Assembly: GCF_026340565.1 (NCBI RefSeq)
Contig: NZ_JAPEPB010000001.1
Coordinates: forward strand, 6,298,001-6,362,000
Length of the DNA: 64,000 nucleotides
Direction of reading: 5' to 3'
Source of the DNA: Kitasatospora sp. NBC_01287
Lineage (GTDB): Bacteria; Actinomycetota; Actinomycetes; Streptomycetales; Streptomycetaceae
Positions 41,732 through 51,099 of this stretch are shown piece by piece (the stretch's first letter is position 1; each line of letters starts with the position of its first letter). The notes under the pieces were generated by a model. The model searched no databases. It was not told where the DNA came from and was given only the letters and a program-made list of their open reading frames with translations. The position numbers and the translations under genes were made by a program.

Positions 41732-42066
41732 AAAACCCTCTTTGCTAAGAATTTCAAAATCTCCACACGATGACTTGCGTAAAGCTGCAGGTCGTGACGA
41801 TACGGTGCCGACAAATCAGTAGGCAAGGTGCGTCCGATATGGCAGCATCTAGACTGATCGTCCCCCAAGGGTCAGGTCGGATAGGGTATGTGACTGCTAC
41901 TCACCCCCTGTGGCATTCGGGGAAAAAGTCACCATGTTCGCCATTTTGTCGACTGAAATGGTTGCATGGGGGAATCAAAAGTAATTCCATTCAGGGATCT
42001 TCTCTGATACGGTCGCGGTCAAAATGTCATGATCATCATGCATTGTGATGGCGAGGGGCGGGAACT
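41732..42066. promoter_or_regulatory. AT-rich divergent promoter region
   Basis: These 335 bp separate the divergent LamG and RHS genes and are clearly richer in A/T than the surroundings. They include GGGGAAAAAGTCACCATGTT (41920 region) and ATCATGATCATGC-like palindromic sequence near 42028-42043, before the GAGGGG ribosome site of the RHS gene. No gene is supported. Confidence 0.5.
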
Positions 42067-45000
42067 GTGGGATTCGGCATGGGCCGGACCGGGAAACGCG
42101 ATGCGGCGACCCGAGGAGTGAATGCGCGCGGTCCCTCACGCGGCTGGACGGTTGTCCTGCTGGCGGGAGCACTGGCGGCCGGGAGTCTGGTGGCGGCACC
42201 GGCGGCGCTGGCCACCGGCGTGCATCCGGCGCCCGCGGTGGCGCACGACAAGTCGATACCGGTGACGGCGGTGAAGGGCCACTACCAGCAGCCGAAGCCG
42301 ATGCCGCAATGGCAGCCGACGAAGACCGCCTGGCCGTCGGGCAGCGCGGCCGCCGAACTGGCGGCTCCCGGTGCCAAGGCCGGCGCGGCGGTGCAAGCAG
42401 GTTCGCTGCCGGTGCGGGTGGCGGCGCTCGCGCAGCGTTCGCAGGCGGCACCCCTGAGCCCGTCCGCTCTGGCCGCCGCCGCGCCCGCGAGTGTACGGGT
42501 CACGGTGGCGCCCCGAGCGGCCGCGACGGCCGCCGGGGTGAACGGCGTCCTGCTGTCGCTGCAGCGCGGTGATGCCGCAGCCGTATCGGGTGCGGCGCAT
42601 GTGTCGCTGTCGTACGGTCAGTTCCAGGACGCCTTCGGCGGCGACTGGGGCTCGCGGCTGTCGCTGGTGGAGCTGCCGGCGTGCGCGCTGACGACGCCGG
42701 ACCTGGCCGCCTGCCGGGTCGAGACGCCGGTCGCGTTCCACAACGACGTCAAGGGCCAGAGTCTGGAGGCGGACCTCGCGGTCCCACCGGCAGCCGCTGC
42801 AACGCCAAGTGGGAAGCAGGCGGCGTCGAGTGAGTTCGCCGTGCGAGCGGCGGCGGCGCCGATGGTGCTGGCGGCAGCCGCGACCGGATCGGGTTCGGGC
42901 GGGGGCGGCGGTGACTTTACGGCCACCAGCCTCAAGCCGTCCGGCTCCTGGCAGGCCGGTGGCTCATCGGACGCCTTCACCTGGTCCTACCAGTTGCCGA
43001 CCCCCTCGGTCCCTGGCGGCCTGCAGCCCACGCTGGACCTGTCCTACGACTCGCAGGTCGTGGACGGGCTGACCTCCTCCACCAACAACCAGGCCTCGCA
43101 GGTGGGTGACGGCTGGCAACTGCCGCAGTCCTTCATCGAGCGGTCCTACCAGTCCTGCGGCCAGAACCCGGCCGGCCCGACCCAGACCCCGGACAACTGC
43201 TGGTCCAACAACAACACCCTGACCCTCTCTCTCAACGGCTCCAGCACGACCCTGGTCAAGGACGACACCACCGGCACGTACAAGGCCCAGGATGACTCCA
43301 ACGACCGCGTCGACTACCTCACCGGTGCTTCGAACGGTGCGCAGAGCGGCGAGTACTTCCGCGTCACCACGACCGACGGCACGCAGTACTACTTCGGTAT
43401 GAACCAGCTGCCGGGCTGGGCGTCGGGCAACGCGGTGACGAACTCGGTGTGGACCGAGCCGGTCTACGCCACCGCCGCCGGGCAGCCCTGCTACAACGCG
43501 GTGTTCGCCAACTCCTCCTGCCAGCAGGCCTACCGCTGGAATCTCGACTACGTCGTGGACACCCACCAGGACGCAGTCTCGTACTTCTACACCACCGAGC
43601 AGGGCTACTACGCCCCCGACCTGGGCACCACCGCCACCACCTCCTACACCCGCGGCGGCTATCTCTCCAAGATCCAGTACGGCCAGCGGGCCGGCCAGGT
43701 CTACACCACCCAGCCCGCCGGACAGGTGTCCTTCACCGTCAACGGGCGCTGCAACACCTCCCCCACCGGCTGCGCCACCTCCACCCTGAACAGCTCCACG
43801 GCGGCGAACTTCCCCGACGTCCCGTACGACCTCAACTGCACCCAGAATGGGGCCTGCCAGACGCAGTCGCCGACGTTCTGGTCGCAGGAGGAGTTGACCG
43901 GCATCCAGACCTCCGCGCTGGTCGGCTCGACGCTGACGCCCGTCGACTCGTGGGCGCTGACCTACTCCTTCCCCGCCACCGGTGACGCGACCACGCCGGC
44001 GCTGTGGCTGAACTCGATCACCCACACCGGCCAGGACACCAGCGCAGGTGGCTCCGGCAGTGCCATCAGCATGCCGCCGGTGGTCTTCAGCGGGCGGCCG
44101 CTGTCCAACCGGGTGAACGTCACAGATGGCTACCCGCCGATCACCCGCCAGCGCCTGACCGGCATCACCACCGAGACCGGCGAGAACATCACGGTCGGCT
44201 ACTCCAGCGCGGCCTGCGCCGGCGGCACGCCCTCGGACGCCTCGCAGAACGGCTCGCTCTGCTTCCCCGACTACTGGACGCCGACCGGGCAGACGTCCCC
44301 GATGCTGGACTGGTTCAACAAGTTCATCGTCGCCGCCGTCACCGAGCAGGACCCGTTCGGTGGTTCCGCCAACGACACCGTAGTCACCAGCTACACCCCG
44401 GTCGGCAACCCCGCCTGGCACTACAACGACAACCCGCTGACCCCCACCGCGCAGCGCACCTGGGACCAGTGGCGCGGCTACCAGGGCATGATCGTCTCCA
44501 CCGGCACCGCCCCGGACCCGATCACCGAGACCCAGTACAGCTACTTCCGGGGCATGAACGGCGACACCCTGCCGAACTCCGGCACCCGCACCGCCACGCT
44601 CTCCGACTCCCGGGGCGACGCGGCCGTCACCGACTCCGATCAGTTCGCCGGATCGACGTATGAGGCGCGGGTCTTCAACGGCGCCGCTACTGTCACCGAC
44701 ACCGTCGACGACCCCTGGACGTCGACGGCCACCGCCACCCACGCCCTCGGCGGCGGGCTGGCCGCCCTGCAGGCGTTCCTGACCGGTACCGCGGACACCA
44801 AGGTCTACACTCCGCTTGCCTCCGGAACCACCCGCGCGACTGAGACCGACTACACCCGCGACGCCTACGGCCGCGTCACAGCCACCAACAACCAGGGCGA
44901 CACCTCCACCACCGCCGACGACCTGTGCACCACCGTCAGCTACGCGGACAACACGACCGCCTGGATCCTCGACAACCCCGCCGAGACCAAGACCGTCTCC

Positions 45001-48000
45001 GTCAACTGCTCCACCACACCCAGCGTTCCGAGCAACATCGTCGCCGACGACCTCACCTTCTACGACTCCTCCACCACCCTGGGCGCAGCACCCACCGTCG
45101 GTGACACGACGATGAACCAGAAGGCGACCTCGTACACCGGCAGCACCCCGACCTACACCACCCAGCAGACCACCACGGTCGACCAGTACGGCCGACCCAC
45201 CGCAGTGCTCGACGCGCTCAACCGCAAGACCGCCACCGTCTACACCCCGGCCACCGGCGCCCAGCCCACCTCGATCGCGGTCACCGACCCGCTCAACCAC
45301 ACCACCACACAGACCTTCGACGCGCTGCGCGGTCTGGGCCTCTCCAAGACCGATCCCGCCGCATACGTCACCAGCCAGCAGTATGACGCGCTCGGCCGGC
45401 TCAGCGCCGTCTACCAGCCCGGCGAGACATCCCCGAACCCGCCGAACCTCAAGTACGCCTACACCGTCTCCAACAGCGGCCCGTCCGTCGTCGACACCTA
45501 CACCCTCAACGATGACTCCAGCTACCGCCTGTCCGAAACCCTCTACGACTCGCTGCTGCGCTCCCGCGAGGTGCAGACGCAGACTGTGGACGGCGGGCGC
45601 ACCATCACCGACACGATGTACAACACGGACGGCTGGGAGTCCGAGGCGACGGACCCGTACTACAACGCCGGTGCCGTCTCGACTGTCTACGTGCAGGCGC
45701 AGGTCGGCAAGGTCCCCTCCGAGACCGGTTACAGCTACGACCAGGCCGGCCGCAAGACCGCCTCGATCGCCTACGCGTCGGGCACTCAGACCTGGCAGAC
45801 CACCACCGGCTACGGCGGCAACTTCACCACCACCGTCCCCCCGGCCGGCCAGACCCCCACCACCACCGTCACCGACGCCCGCGGCCACCAGACAGATCTG
45901 ATCCAGTACAAGACCGGCATGCCGACCGACTACGTCAATGACCCGGCCGCCGACTACACCGACACGAAGTACAGCTACACCCCCGCCGGCAAGCAGGCCA
46001 CCGAGCTCGACCCGGCCGGCAACACCTGGTCGTGGACCTACAACCTGCTCGGGCAGCAGACCGACGCCTACGACCCCGACACCGGCCACAGCCAGAACAC
46101 CTACGACGCCGCCGGACAGGTCACCAGCTCAACGGACGCGCGCGGCAAGCAGACCACCACCACCTACGACCTCGACGGCCGCAAGACGGCCTCGTACGAC
46201 ACCAGCACCACCCAGACGCTGTCCGCCGCCAACAAGTTGGCCGCCTGGACGTACGACACGCTGAAGAAGGGCCTGCCCACCGCCACCACCTCGTACTCCG
46301 GCGGCGACACCTACACCAGCACCGTCCTGGGGTACAACAACCTCGGCAAACCCTCCGTCACCCGCATCAACCTCACCGGCGAGGGCACCGCCCTGGTCCC
46401 CGCCACCGGCTACACCACCGGCTACGGCTACAGCCTCACCGGCCGCCTCACCAACCAGAACGACTCCGCCGAAGGCGGCCTGCCTGCCGAGAACCTCACG
46501 TACGGCTACGACCAGTTCGGTGAGCCCACCACCATGGCCTCCGGCAGTGGCTCCTACGTCCAATCCGTGGGTTATGACGAGTACGGTCAGCCCGTCCAGT
46601 ACTCCTTCGGGACCTCAGGCAACTTCGCGACCGCCAGCTACACCTACGACCCGCAGACCCGCAACATCAGCGACATCCAGACCAGCGCCTCCACGGTCTC
46701 CGGCACCATCGACGACCTGAGCTACAACTACACGAACAGCACCGTCTCCAAGGGCGCCGGTCTGCTGGTCTCCACCACCGACAGGCAGAACGCCGCCACC
46801 AGCACCGACACCCAGTGCTTCAGTTACGACTACGCCGACCACGTCCAGCAGGCCTGGACCGCCACCGACAGCTGCACCGCCACCCCTGCCACCGGCAGCA
46901 GCGCCACCGTCGGCGGCCCCATCGCCCCGTACTGGCAGTCCTGGACGTATGATGCGGCCGGCAACCGCACCGCCCAGACCGACCACGACACAACTGGCAC
47001 CACGGTCAACGACACCACCACCAATTACCAGTACCCGACCGCCGGTTCGGCCACCGACCAGCCGCACACCCTGACCGGTACCACCGCCACCGGCCCCGGC
47101 GCCACCGCCAACACCGCCTCCTATACCTACGACGCGGCCGGCAACACCACCGCCATCAACGGCGGCACCCTCGGCAACCAGACCCTCACCTGGAACAACC
47201 AGGGCAAACTCGCCAGTGACGCCACCACCGCCGGCACCACCACCTACGTCTACGACGCCGACGGCAACCAACTCCTGCGCCGCGACCCCACCAGCACCAC
47301 CCTCTACACCGGCGACACCCAACTCGTCCTGACCGGCACCACCGTCACCGGCACCCGCTCCTACACCATCGGCGGCAAGACCACCGCCATCCGCACCAGC
47401 AACAACACCGTCGACTACCTCGCCCCCGACCGCCAGGGCACCGACCAACTCACCATCGACGCCACCACCCAGGCCGTCACCCGCCGCCAGTACCTCCCCT
47501 TCGGCCAGGCCCGCGGCACCACCCCCACCACCTGGCCCGGCGACAACGGCTACGTCAACGGCCACAACGACACCACCACCAACCTCGAAACCCTCGGCGC
47601 CCGCCTCTACGACACCACCAACGGCCGCTTCCTCAGCGCCGACCCCCTCCTTGAAACCACCGACCCCACCCAGACCAACGGCTACGCCTACGCTGGCAAC
47701 AACCCCGTCACCAACTCCGACCCCACGGGCCTACGCTCCGAATGTGGCCAGAACGGCGACTCTGCCTGCGGTTCCATGTTCGGGGGGCCGTCCACCGGCG
47801 GATCAGGAGCGAACTCCTGCGGCGTCACAGATTCCTGCACGCCGATTCGTAAGGGTACGGACACGGGTGGGAGTTTGACTGATCTGGGGTGGGGTGCACT
47901 CGTCGGATCAGCTCGATTCGCGGAAAAAGTCGAGAACGTAGTCAACCCACTCTGTTGGTTCGACACTGCCTGTAAGGGCGGCTCCAAGGGAGTCCAGAAC

Positions 48001-48546
48001 TTCGCTGTGCAGCATGGGGCAAATCCGGACACCTCGCGCTTCAATGCCGGGATGGTATCTGGGTCCGCGATGACTGCCGCTGCCATGGGGCCAGCCGGGG
48101 ACGATGCTAACGCCGCAGACGGACTCGGTGACATATTCGAGCCCGCTGGAGCGGCAGGCATTCTTCCTGAATTTGCAGATGGAGGTGCGACGTCCGGATT
48201 GGGGGTTGCTGCGGATGGCCGCATTTATAACGTGGTGAGCGGAAATAAGAAGGCTGATGCCGACTTGATTGCGATAGTCAACGAAAGGCTTCGAGGGCAA
48301 GGTTTGTTGCCGGGGGTGGCGAGTTCGAGCCGTGCTAGCGATGCCGAGCAAAAGTTCGCCGCCATCATGTTGCGCGATGGGATCAAGAAAGCGGATATCG
48401 TCATAAATAATCCGGGCGGCCCCTGTATGCAGAGATTGGGGTGCGACAATGTTCTGGGTGCCATTCTTGGCGATAAAGAGCTTACGGTACACTGGCCGGA
48501 CGGCAATGGCGGCTGGAAGTCGCAGCAATATGGAGGCGCCCAGTGA
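42067..48546 (+). CDS. RHS-repeat polymorphic toxin with SCP1.201/DddA-like deaminase tip
   Basis: The 2159-residue protein starts at GTG 42067 (GAGGGG upstream; ATG 42079 possible) and has a signal peptide (WTVVLLAGALAAGSLVAAPA). Residues about 300-1880 hold many YD/RHS repeats (YTYDAAGNTTAINGG, YGYDQFGEPT). The core ends with RLYDTTNGRFLSADPLLE and NPVTNSDPTGL near residue 1890. The C-terminal tip ends with SDAEQKFAAIMLRDGIKKAD, NNPGGPCMQRLGCDN and LTVHWPDGNGGW: a cytosine deaminase fold with D-A-E (residues 2092-2094) and Cys 2120/2126. The tip DNA is less GC-rich than the core, a sign of exchange. It is followed by Imm1. Confidence 0.88.
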   Translation: MGFGMGRTGKRDAATRGVNARGPSRGWTVVLLAGALAAGSLVAAPAALATGVHPAPAVAHDKSIPVTAVKGHYQQPKPMPQWQPTKTAWPSGSAAAELAAPGAKAGAAVQAGSLPVRVAALAQRSQAAPLSPSALAAAAPASVRVTVAPRAAATAAGVNGVLLSLQRGDAAAVSGAAHVSLSYGQFQDAFGGDWGSRLSLVELPACALTTPDLAACRVETPVAFHNDVKGQSLEADLAVPPAAAATPSGKQAASSEFAVRAAAAPMVLAAAATGSGSGGGGGDFTATSLKPSGSWQAGGSSDAFTWSYQLPTPSVPGGLQPTLDLSYDSQVVDGLTSSTNNQASQVGDGWQLPQSFIERSYQSCGQNPAGPTQTPDNCWSNNNTLTLSLNGSSTTLVKDDTTGTYKAQDDSNDRVDYLTGASNGAQSGEYFRVTTTDGTQYYFGMNQLPGWASGNAVTNSVWTEPVYATAAGQPCYNAVFANSSCQQAYRWNLDYVVDTHQDAVSYFYTTEQGYYAPDLGTTATTSYTRGGYLSKIQYGQRAGQVYTTQPAGQVSFTVNGRCNTSPTGCATSTLNSSTAANFPDVPYDLNCTQNGACQTQSPTFWSQEELTGIQTSALVGSTLTPVDSWALTYSFPATGDATTPALWLNSITHTGQDTSAGGSGSAISMPPVVFSGRPLSNRVNVTDGYPPITRQRLTGITTETGENITVGYSSAACAGGTPSDASQNGSLCFPDYWTPTGQTSPMLDWFNKFIVAAVTEQDPFGGSANDTVVTSYTPVGNPAWHYNDNPLTPTAQRTWDQWRGYQGMIVSTGTAPDPITETQYSYFRGMNGDTLPNSGTRTATLSDSRGDAAVTDSDQFAGSTYEARVFNGAATVTDTVDDPWTSTATATHALGGGLAALQAFLTGTADTKVYTPLASGTTRATETDYTRDAYGRVTATNNQGDTSTTADDLCTTVSYADNTTAWILDNPAETKTVSVNCSTTPSVPSNIVADDLTFYDSSTTLGAAPTVGDTTMNQKATSYTGSTPTYTTQQTTTVDQYGRPTAVLDALNRKTATVYTPATGAQPTSIAVTDPLNHTTTQTFDALRGLGLSKTDPAAYVTSQQYDALGRLSAVYQPGETSPNPPNLKYAYTVSNSGPSVVDTYTLNDDSSYRLSETLYDSLLRSREVQTQTVDGGRTITDTMYNTDGWESEATDPYYNAGAVSTVYVQAQVGKVPSETGYSYDQAGRKTASIAYASGTQTWQTTTGYGGNFTTTVPPAGQTPTTTVTDARGHQTDLIQYKTGMPTDYVNDPAADYTDTKYSYTPAGKQATELDPAGNTWSWTYNLLGQQTDAYDPDTGHSQNTYDAAGQVTSSTDARGKQTTTTYDLDGRKTASYDTSTTQTLSAANKLAAWTYDTLKKGLPTATTSYSGGDTYTSTVLGYNNLGKPSVTRINLTGEGTALVPATGYTTGYGYSLTGRLTNQNDSAEGGLPAENLTYGYDQFGEPTTMASGSGSYVQSVGYDEYGQPVQYSFGTSGNFATASYTYDPQTRNISDIQTSASTVSGTIDDLSYNYTNSTVSKGAGLLVSTTDRQNAATSTDTQCFSYDYADHVQQAWTATDSCTATPATGSSATVGGPIAPYWQSWTYDAAGNRTAQTDHDTTGTTVNDTTTNYQYPTAGSATDQPHTLTGTTATGPGATANTASYTYDAAGNTTAINGGTLGNQTLTWNNQGKLASDATTAGTTTYVYDADGNQLLRRDPTSTTLYTGDTQLVLTGTTVTGTRSYTIGGKTTAIRTSNNTVDYLAPDRQGTDQLTIDATTQAVTRRQYLPFGQARGTTPTTWPGDNGYVNGHNDTTTNLETLGARLYDTTNGRFLSADPLLETTDPTQTNGYAYAGNNPVTNSDPTGLRSECGQNGDSACGSMFGGPSTGGSGANSCGVTDSCTPIRKGTDTGGSLTDLGWGALVGSARFAEKVENVVNPLCWFDTACKGGSKGVQNFAVQHGANPDTSRFNAGMVSGSAMTAAAMGPAGDDANAADGLGDIFEPAGAAGILPEFADGGATSGLGVAADGRIYNVVSGNKKADADLIAIVNERLRGQGLLPGVASSSRASDAEQKFAAIMLRDGIKKADIVINNPGGPCMQRLGCDNVLGAILGDKELTVHWPDGNGGWKSQQYGGAQ

Positions 48547-48980
48547 TGCAGTACCTAATCGACGCATACTACCGTAAGGAGCATGCTGAAGAGCGGGCGA
48601 CGCTTGACACCCTCGCGGGCGTTGATGCGCTGATCGATACTCTCCTGACAGGTCCAGCGTCTCAGAATTTGGCCGAGCTGCATTGTGTTCAGCGAAAGCC
48701 TTTGCCTTCCGGATTTCCTGATCACGAACTTCTGGTTGGGGTCGACGGAAAACGCCAAGTTGGTGTCCTTGGGTTTATGGATGCTGAGGGCAACGTGGTC
48801 ACGCTTGGCGCCTTGGAGGGGCGCGGTGAGGTTTCCTATTGCATTGTAGGGAATCCAACCGAGTTCCCGGATCGCTCAGAGGTGCCCGTTAGTCTTATCC
48901 GGCAGGCCGTCAAGGAATTTTTGACATCTGGCGGGCAGCGTCCTACGTGTGTCCAATGGCAGGTGCCAGAATTCTGGTGA
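48546..48980 (+). CDS. Imm1-type immunity protein
   Basis: The ATG at 48546 overlaps the RHS toxin stop (TGATG). The 144-residue product has the Imm1-like pattern LLVGVDGKRQVGVLGFMDAE, VSYCIVGNPTEFPDRSEVPV and VKEFLTSGGQRPTCVQWQVP. Imm1 proteins block nucleic-acid deaminases such as those with SCP1.201-like domains, so this is the cognate antidote of the toxin tip. Its base composition matches the AT-richer tip, consistent with joint transfer. A perfect hairpin lies downstream. Confidence 0.88.
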   Translation: MQYLIDAYYRKEHAEERATLDTLAGVDALIDTLLTGPASQNLAELHCVQRKPLPSGFPDHELLVGVDGKRQVGVLGFMDAEGNVVTLGALEGRGEVSYCIVGNPTEFPDRSEVPVSLIRQAVKEFLTSGGQRPTCVQWQVPEFW

Positions 48981-49335
48981 TTCCTTTGTTCATGAATGTC
49001 GCAAGTGACATGATTGCGTGCAAGTAATTCCAGGTAATGATCAGCAGCGTTCCAATAAACTATTGGGCCCTGAGCTCAGCGGCTCCACCGGATAGGTCTG
49101 CGGTGGAGCCGCTTCGCTTTCTGCGGCCCAATTTGGTGGATGGGGTTGAGTTGATAGGCCCTTTGGGTGGGATTTGAGACCGTCGTCGTGGGGGCCCGCC
49201 GGCTTTGCGATGGGCCACCATAGCTCGTTCGGTCGTCCAGAGCTTGCCGTCGATGCCAGGCTGCCCACTTTCTCGACCACGTATCAATTGCTTCCCTATA
49301 CTAAGGTCGTTAGCCACGTTGCACGGGAGGAAATG
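48981..49335. other. Intergenic region with terminator and promoter
   Basis: These 355 bp hold the terminator at 49078-49113 and, near 49297, the sequence TATACT, a good -10 box for the downstream propeller gene. A remnant-like antisense frame near 49060-49280 lacks a recognisable family. Confidence 0.5.
49078..49113. terminator. Terminator of the toxin-immunity operon
   Basis: AGCGGCTCCACCG pairs perfectly with CGGTGGAGCCGCT around a 10-base loop, followed by TCGCTTT, 98 bp past the immunity stop. Confidence 0.75.
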
Positions 49336-50301
49336 ATGCCGCGCGTAGAATATGTCGAGTCGGGAATCCGGATCGTCGCTGCCCATAAGGGTGCCGTCTG
49401 GCCACTAGTTGCTGCTTGCCTTCCAGGTCACAAGGCGTCCGTTCTCTCAACGTCTGGTGAATGGAGTGAGGAGATTCATCGTTGGGATGCCCTCGCCGGG
49501 GACCTGCTGTGCACCTATGACGAGATCAATGTGCCGGCTTCCAGCTTTGCAGTTTCCCCGTCCGGCAATGGAGGGGCAGTCCTCGCTGCCGGGACCGAGA
49601 GTGGAGTCCACTGCTGGAATTTTGAGACGGGGGAACATCTCTTCGAGTCGGCAGCCCTACACGGTTCAACGATCTGGGACGTCACAATGGCTGCACTTCC
49701 TACTGGGCGAACGCTCCTTCTGGGTGCTGGGGCCGACGATAGGATTTATCGCTGGGATGCCGCCACGGGTGAGCCGCTGGGAGACGCGCTCATCGGACAT
49801 TGCAACAGCGTCAAGTCTGTCTTGGCCTTTCGGGGGGCCAATGGTCGTATGACAGTGGCTTCCGGAGATGACAACGGCGCCGTGCTGCAATGGGATGCCC
49901 AATCCGGAGAACTGTTGAACCTTGAGTCGCCGGAGTTCGACTCGATGGTCACCACACTTGCTCACCTCACGTTGGCTGACGGTAGGATTTTGCTGGTCGG
50001 CGGCAGCCCTCGTGGGGAGGTCCGATGCTGGGACGCTACTACTGGTGAGAGCATCGGAAGACCGATCAATACCGGCGGCGGACTTCCGACCTTGGCTGCA
50101 GTGGTAACCCGAGGTGAGCCCCGGATCTACACCTCGCGGGACGACGATGTGATCGCTCAGTGGAATGCCCTGACCGGCGAATTGGTGGACGAATCGCCCA
50201 CCGGACTGTCCCTCGCCGCTGTCCAGATGCTGGACGGCGACGTTCTTCTCGCGACAGGCACCGGGGAAGGAGATATCTTCGCTCGCCGCATCGGGGCCTG
50301 A
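49336..50301 (+). CDS. WD40-like beta-propeller protein
   Basis: The ATG at 49336 is preferred over the adjacent ATG 49333 because GGAGG is better spaced. The 321 residues form about seven propeller repeats: GAVWPLVAACLPGHKASVLS, EEIHRWDALAGDLL, GVHCWNFETGEHLF, RIYRWDAATGEPLGDALIGH, VLQWDAQSGELLN, EVRCWDATTGESIGRPI, VIAQWNALTGELVDESP. Each carries the W-D-x-x-T-G-E blade end. No enzymatic domain is present; it probably serves as a protein-binding platform. Its position after the toxin operon and its weaker GC bias suggest it belongs to the same transferred block. Confidence 0.85.
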   Translation: MPRVEYVESGIRIVAAHKGAVWPLVAACLPGHKASVLSTSGEWSEEIHRWDALAGDLLCTYDEINVPASSFAVSPSGNGGAVLAAGTESGVHCWNFETGEHLFESAALHGSTIWDVTMAALPTGRTLLLGAGADDRIYRWDAATGEPLGDALIGHCNSVKSVLAFRGANGRMTVASGDDNGAVLQWDAQSGELLNLESPEFDSMVTTLAHLTLADGRILLVGGSPRGEVRCWDATTGESIGRPINTGGGLPTLAAVVTRGEPRIYTSRDDDVIAQWNALTGELVDESPTGLSLAAVQMLDGDVLLATGTGEGDIFARRIGA

Positions 50302-50644
50302 GCACTACGTGGCAGCCGTCCCTCCTTGGCCGGCTATCCCTGGAGGCGGCCGGTGGCGTCGGTCATGGGCCAGGAGGTTGCGAGACATCTGCGCGGAGGT
50401 GGGTGATGAGCTCGTGTGGAGGTCGAACGTGTTCTGGCCGAACTGGCACTGGCGGAAGCGTTGCTGGAACGGCGGCCCATGGCCCTCACCGGGGCGGCTA
50501 CGACCCTGCTGCGTCGCAGGGCCGGAGCCACGGGTTGCGAAACGGACAGCTGACCGGTGAGGTACCGTCACTTCTTTTTCATCGGCTTTATGGTCGCCTC
50601 GGTGGGCGGGTGGGCGACGGTTCCAGGGGGTGGCTTCGCGGGGT
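50302..50644. other. Gap with a possible 45-residue remnant
   Basis: A GTG at 50416 opens 45 codons with good coding bias (VEVERVLAELALAEALLERR, then PMALTGAATTLLRRRAGATG) ending at 50553. A second frame just upstream reads MGQEVARHLRGGG before its own stop. Together they look like one decayed gene. I see nothing else supported. Confidence 0.35.
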
Positions 50645-50948
50645 GTGTTTACTGTCCCCATAGGCAACTGTCCCAAACCCGCCCCCAGGACAGTTATCAA
50701 CAGATCGTTGAATACGCTGCTGAGGGGTGTCAGACCTCGCGATCGCAGACCAGTGGGGGCGCCACCGGAAGCCGCCCATCCCTGCGCTCCTGACGGCTGG
50801 CCGCCCAGTCGTCGAGGAGGGCGCCCGTCTTCCCCGGAGCCGCGCTTCTCCACGCGTACGCGTCCCGGACCGAGTGCCAGGCCGACGGCACTGTCCGCCG
50901 AGAACTCGTCCGGCTTGCCCCCGGGCCGTTGCCGGAACCGTCAGCCTG
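50645..50948 (+). repeat. Divergent long repeat, copy 2, with decayed small gene
   Basis: This stretch matches 35755-36085: TTTACTGTCCCCATAGG, ACTGTCCC, TTATCAACAGAT and then WGRHRKPPIPALLTAGRPVV and EEGA. The frame is lost around 50825, after which another frame continues AALLHAYASRTECQADGTVR and RELVRLAPG to a TGA at 50948. The GTG start of copy 1 is replaced, and the frameshift differs from that in copy 1, so both copies decayed independently. Confidence 0.6.
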
Positions 50949-50990
50949 ACTGGCACGGCAGGTTGGCGCCCCGGTGAACTCGATCGCGCG

Positions 50991-51026
50991 GTTCCTATGC
51001 TCGGATCATGACCACCCCTTCCCTCC
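50991..51026 (+). pseudogene. Start of a DUF6093-like phage gene cut by the IS630 element
   Basis: The 28 bases from GTTCCTATGCTCGG to ATGACCACCCC are identical to 58115-58142, which carry the -10-like TATGCT and ATG of the DUF6093-like gene at 58132. After 51018 the two differ, and the IS630 element interrupts at TA 51027-51028. What remains after the insertion (53225-53242) contains CACGCCCGA, also present in the intact gene. Confidence 0.55.
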
Positions 51027-51099
51027 TAGTGCCGCATCAAGGAACCTTTGCCCTCTTGTGATGTGACGCGCCGTCCGGCTGCTGTGCCGGGCAGCGGGG

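Noticed and set aside
49060..49280. Antisense frame after the toxin operon as a transposase remnant
   Set aside because: It has no recognisable transposase motif and overlaps the terminator.
35755..50948. Flanking repeats as attachment sites of an integrative element
   Set aside because: They are long, diverged and partly coding; no integrase lies between them.
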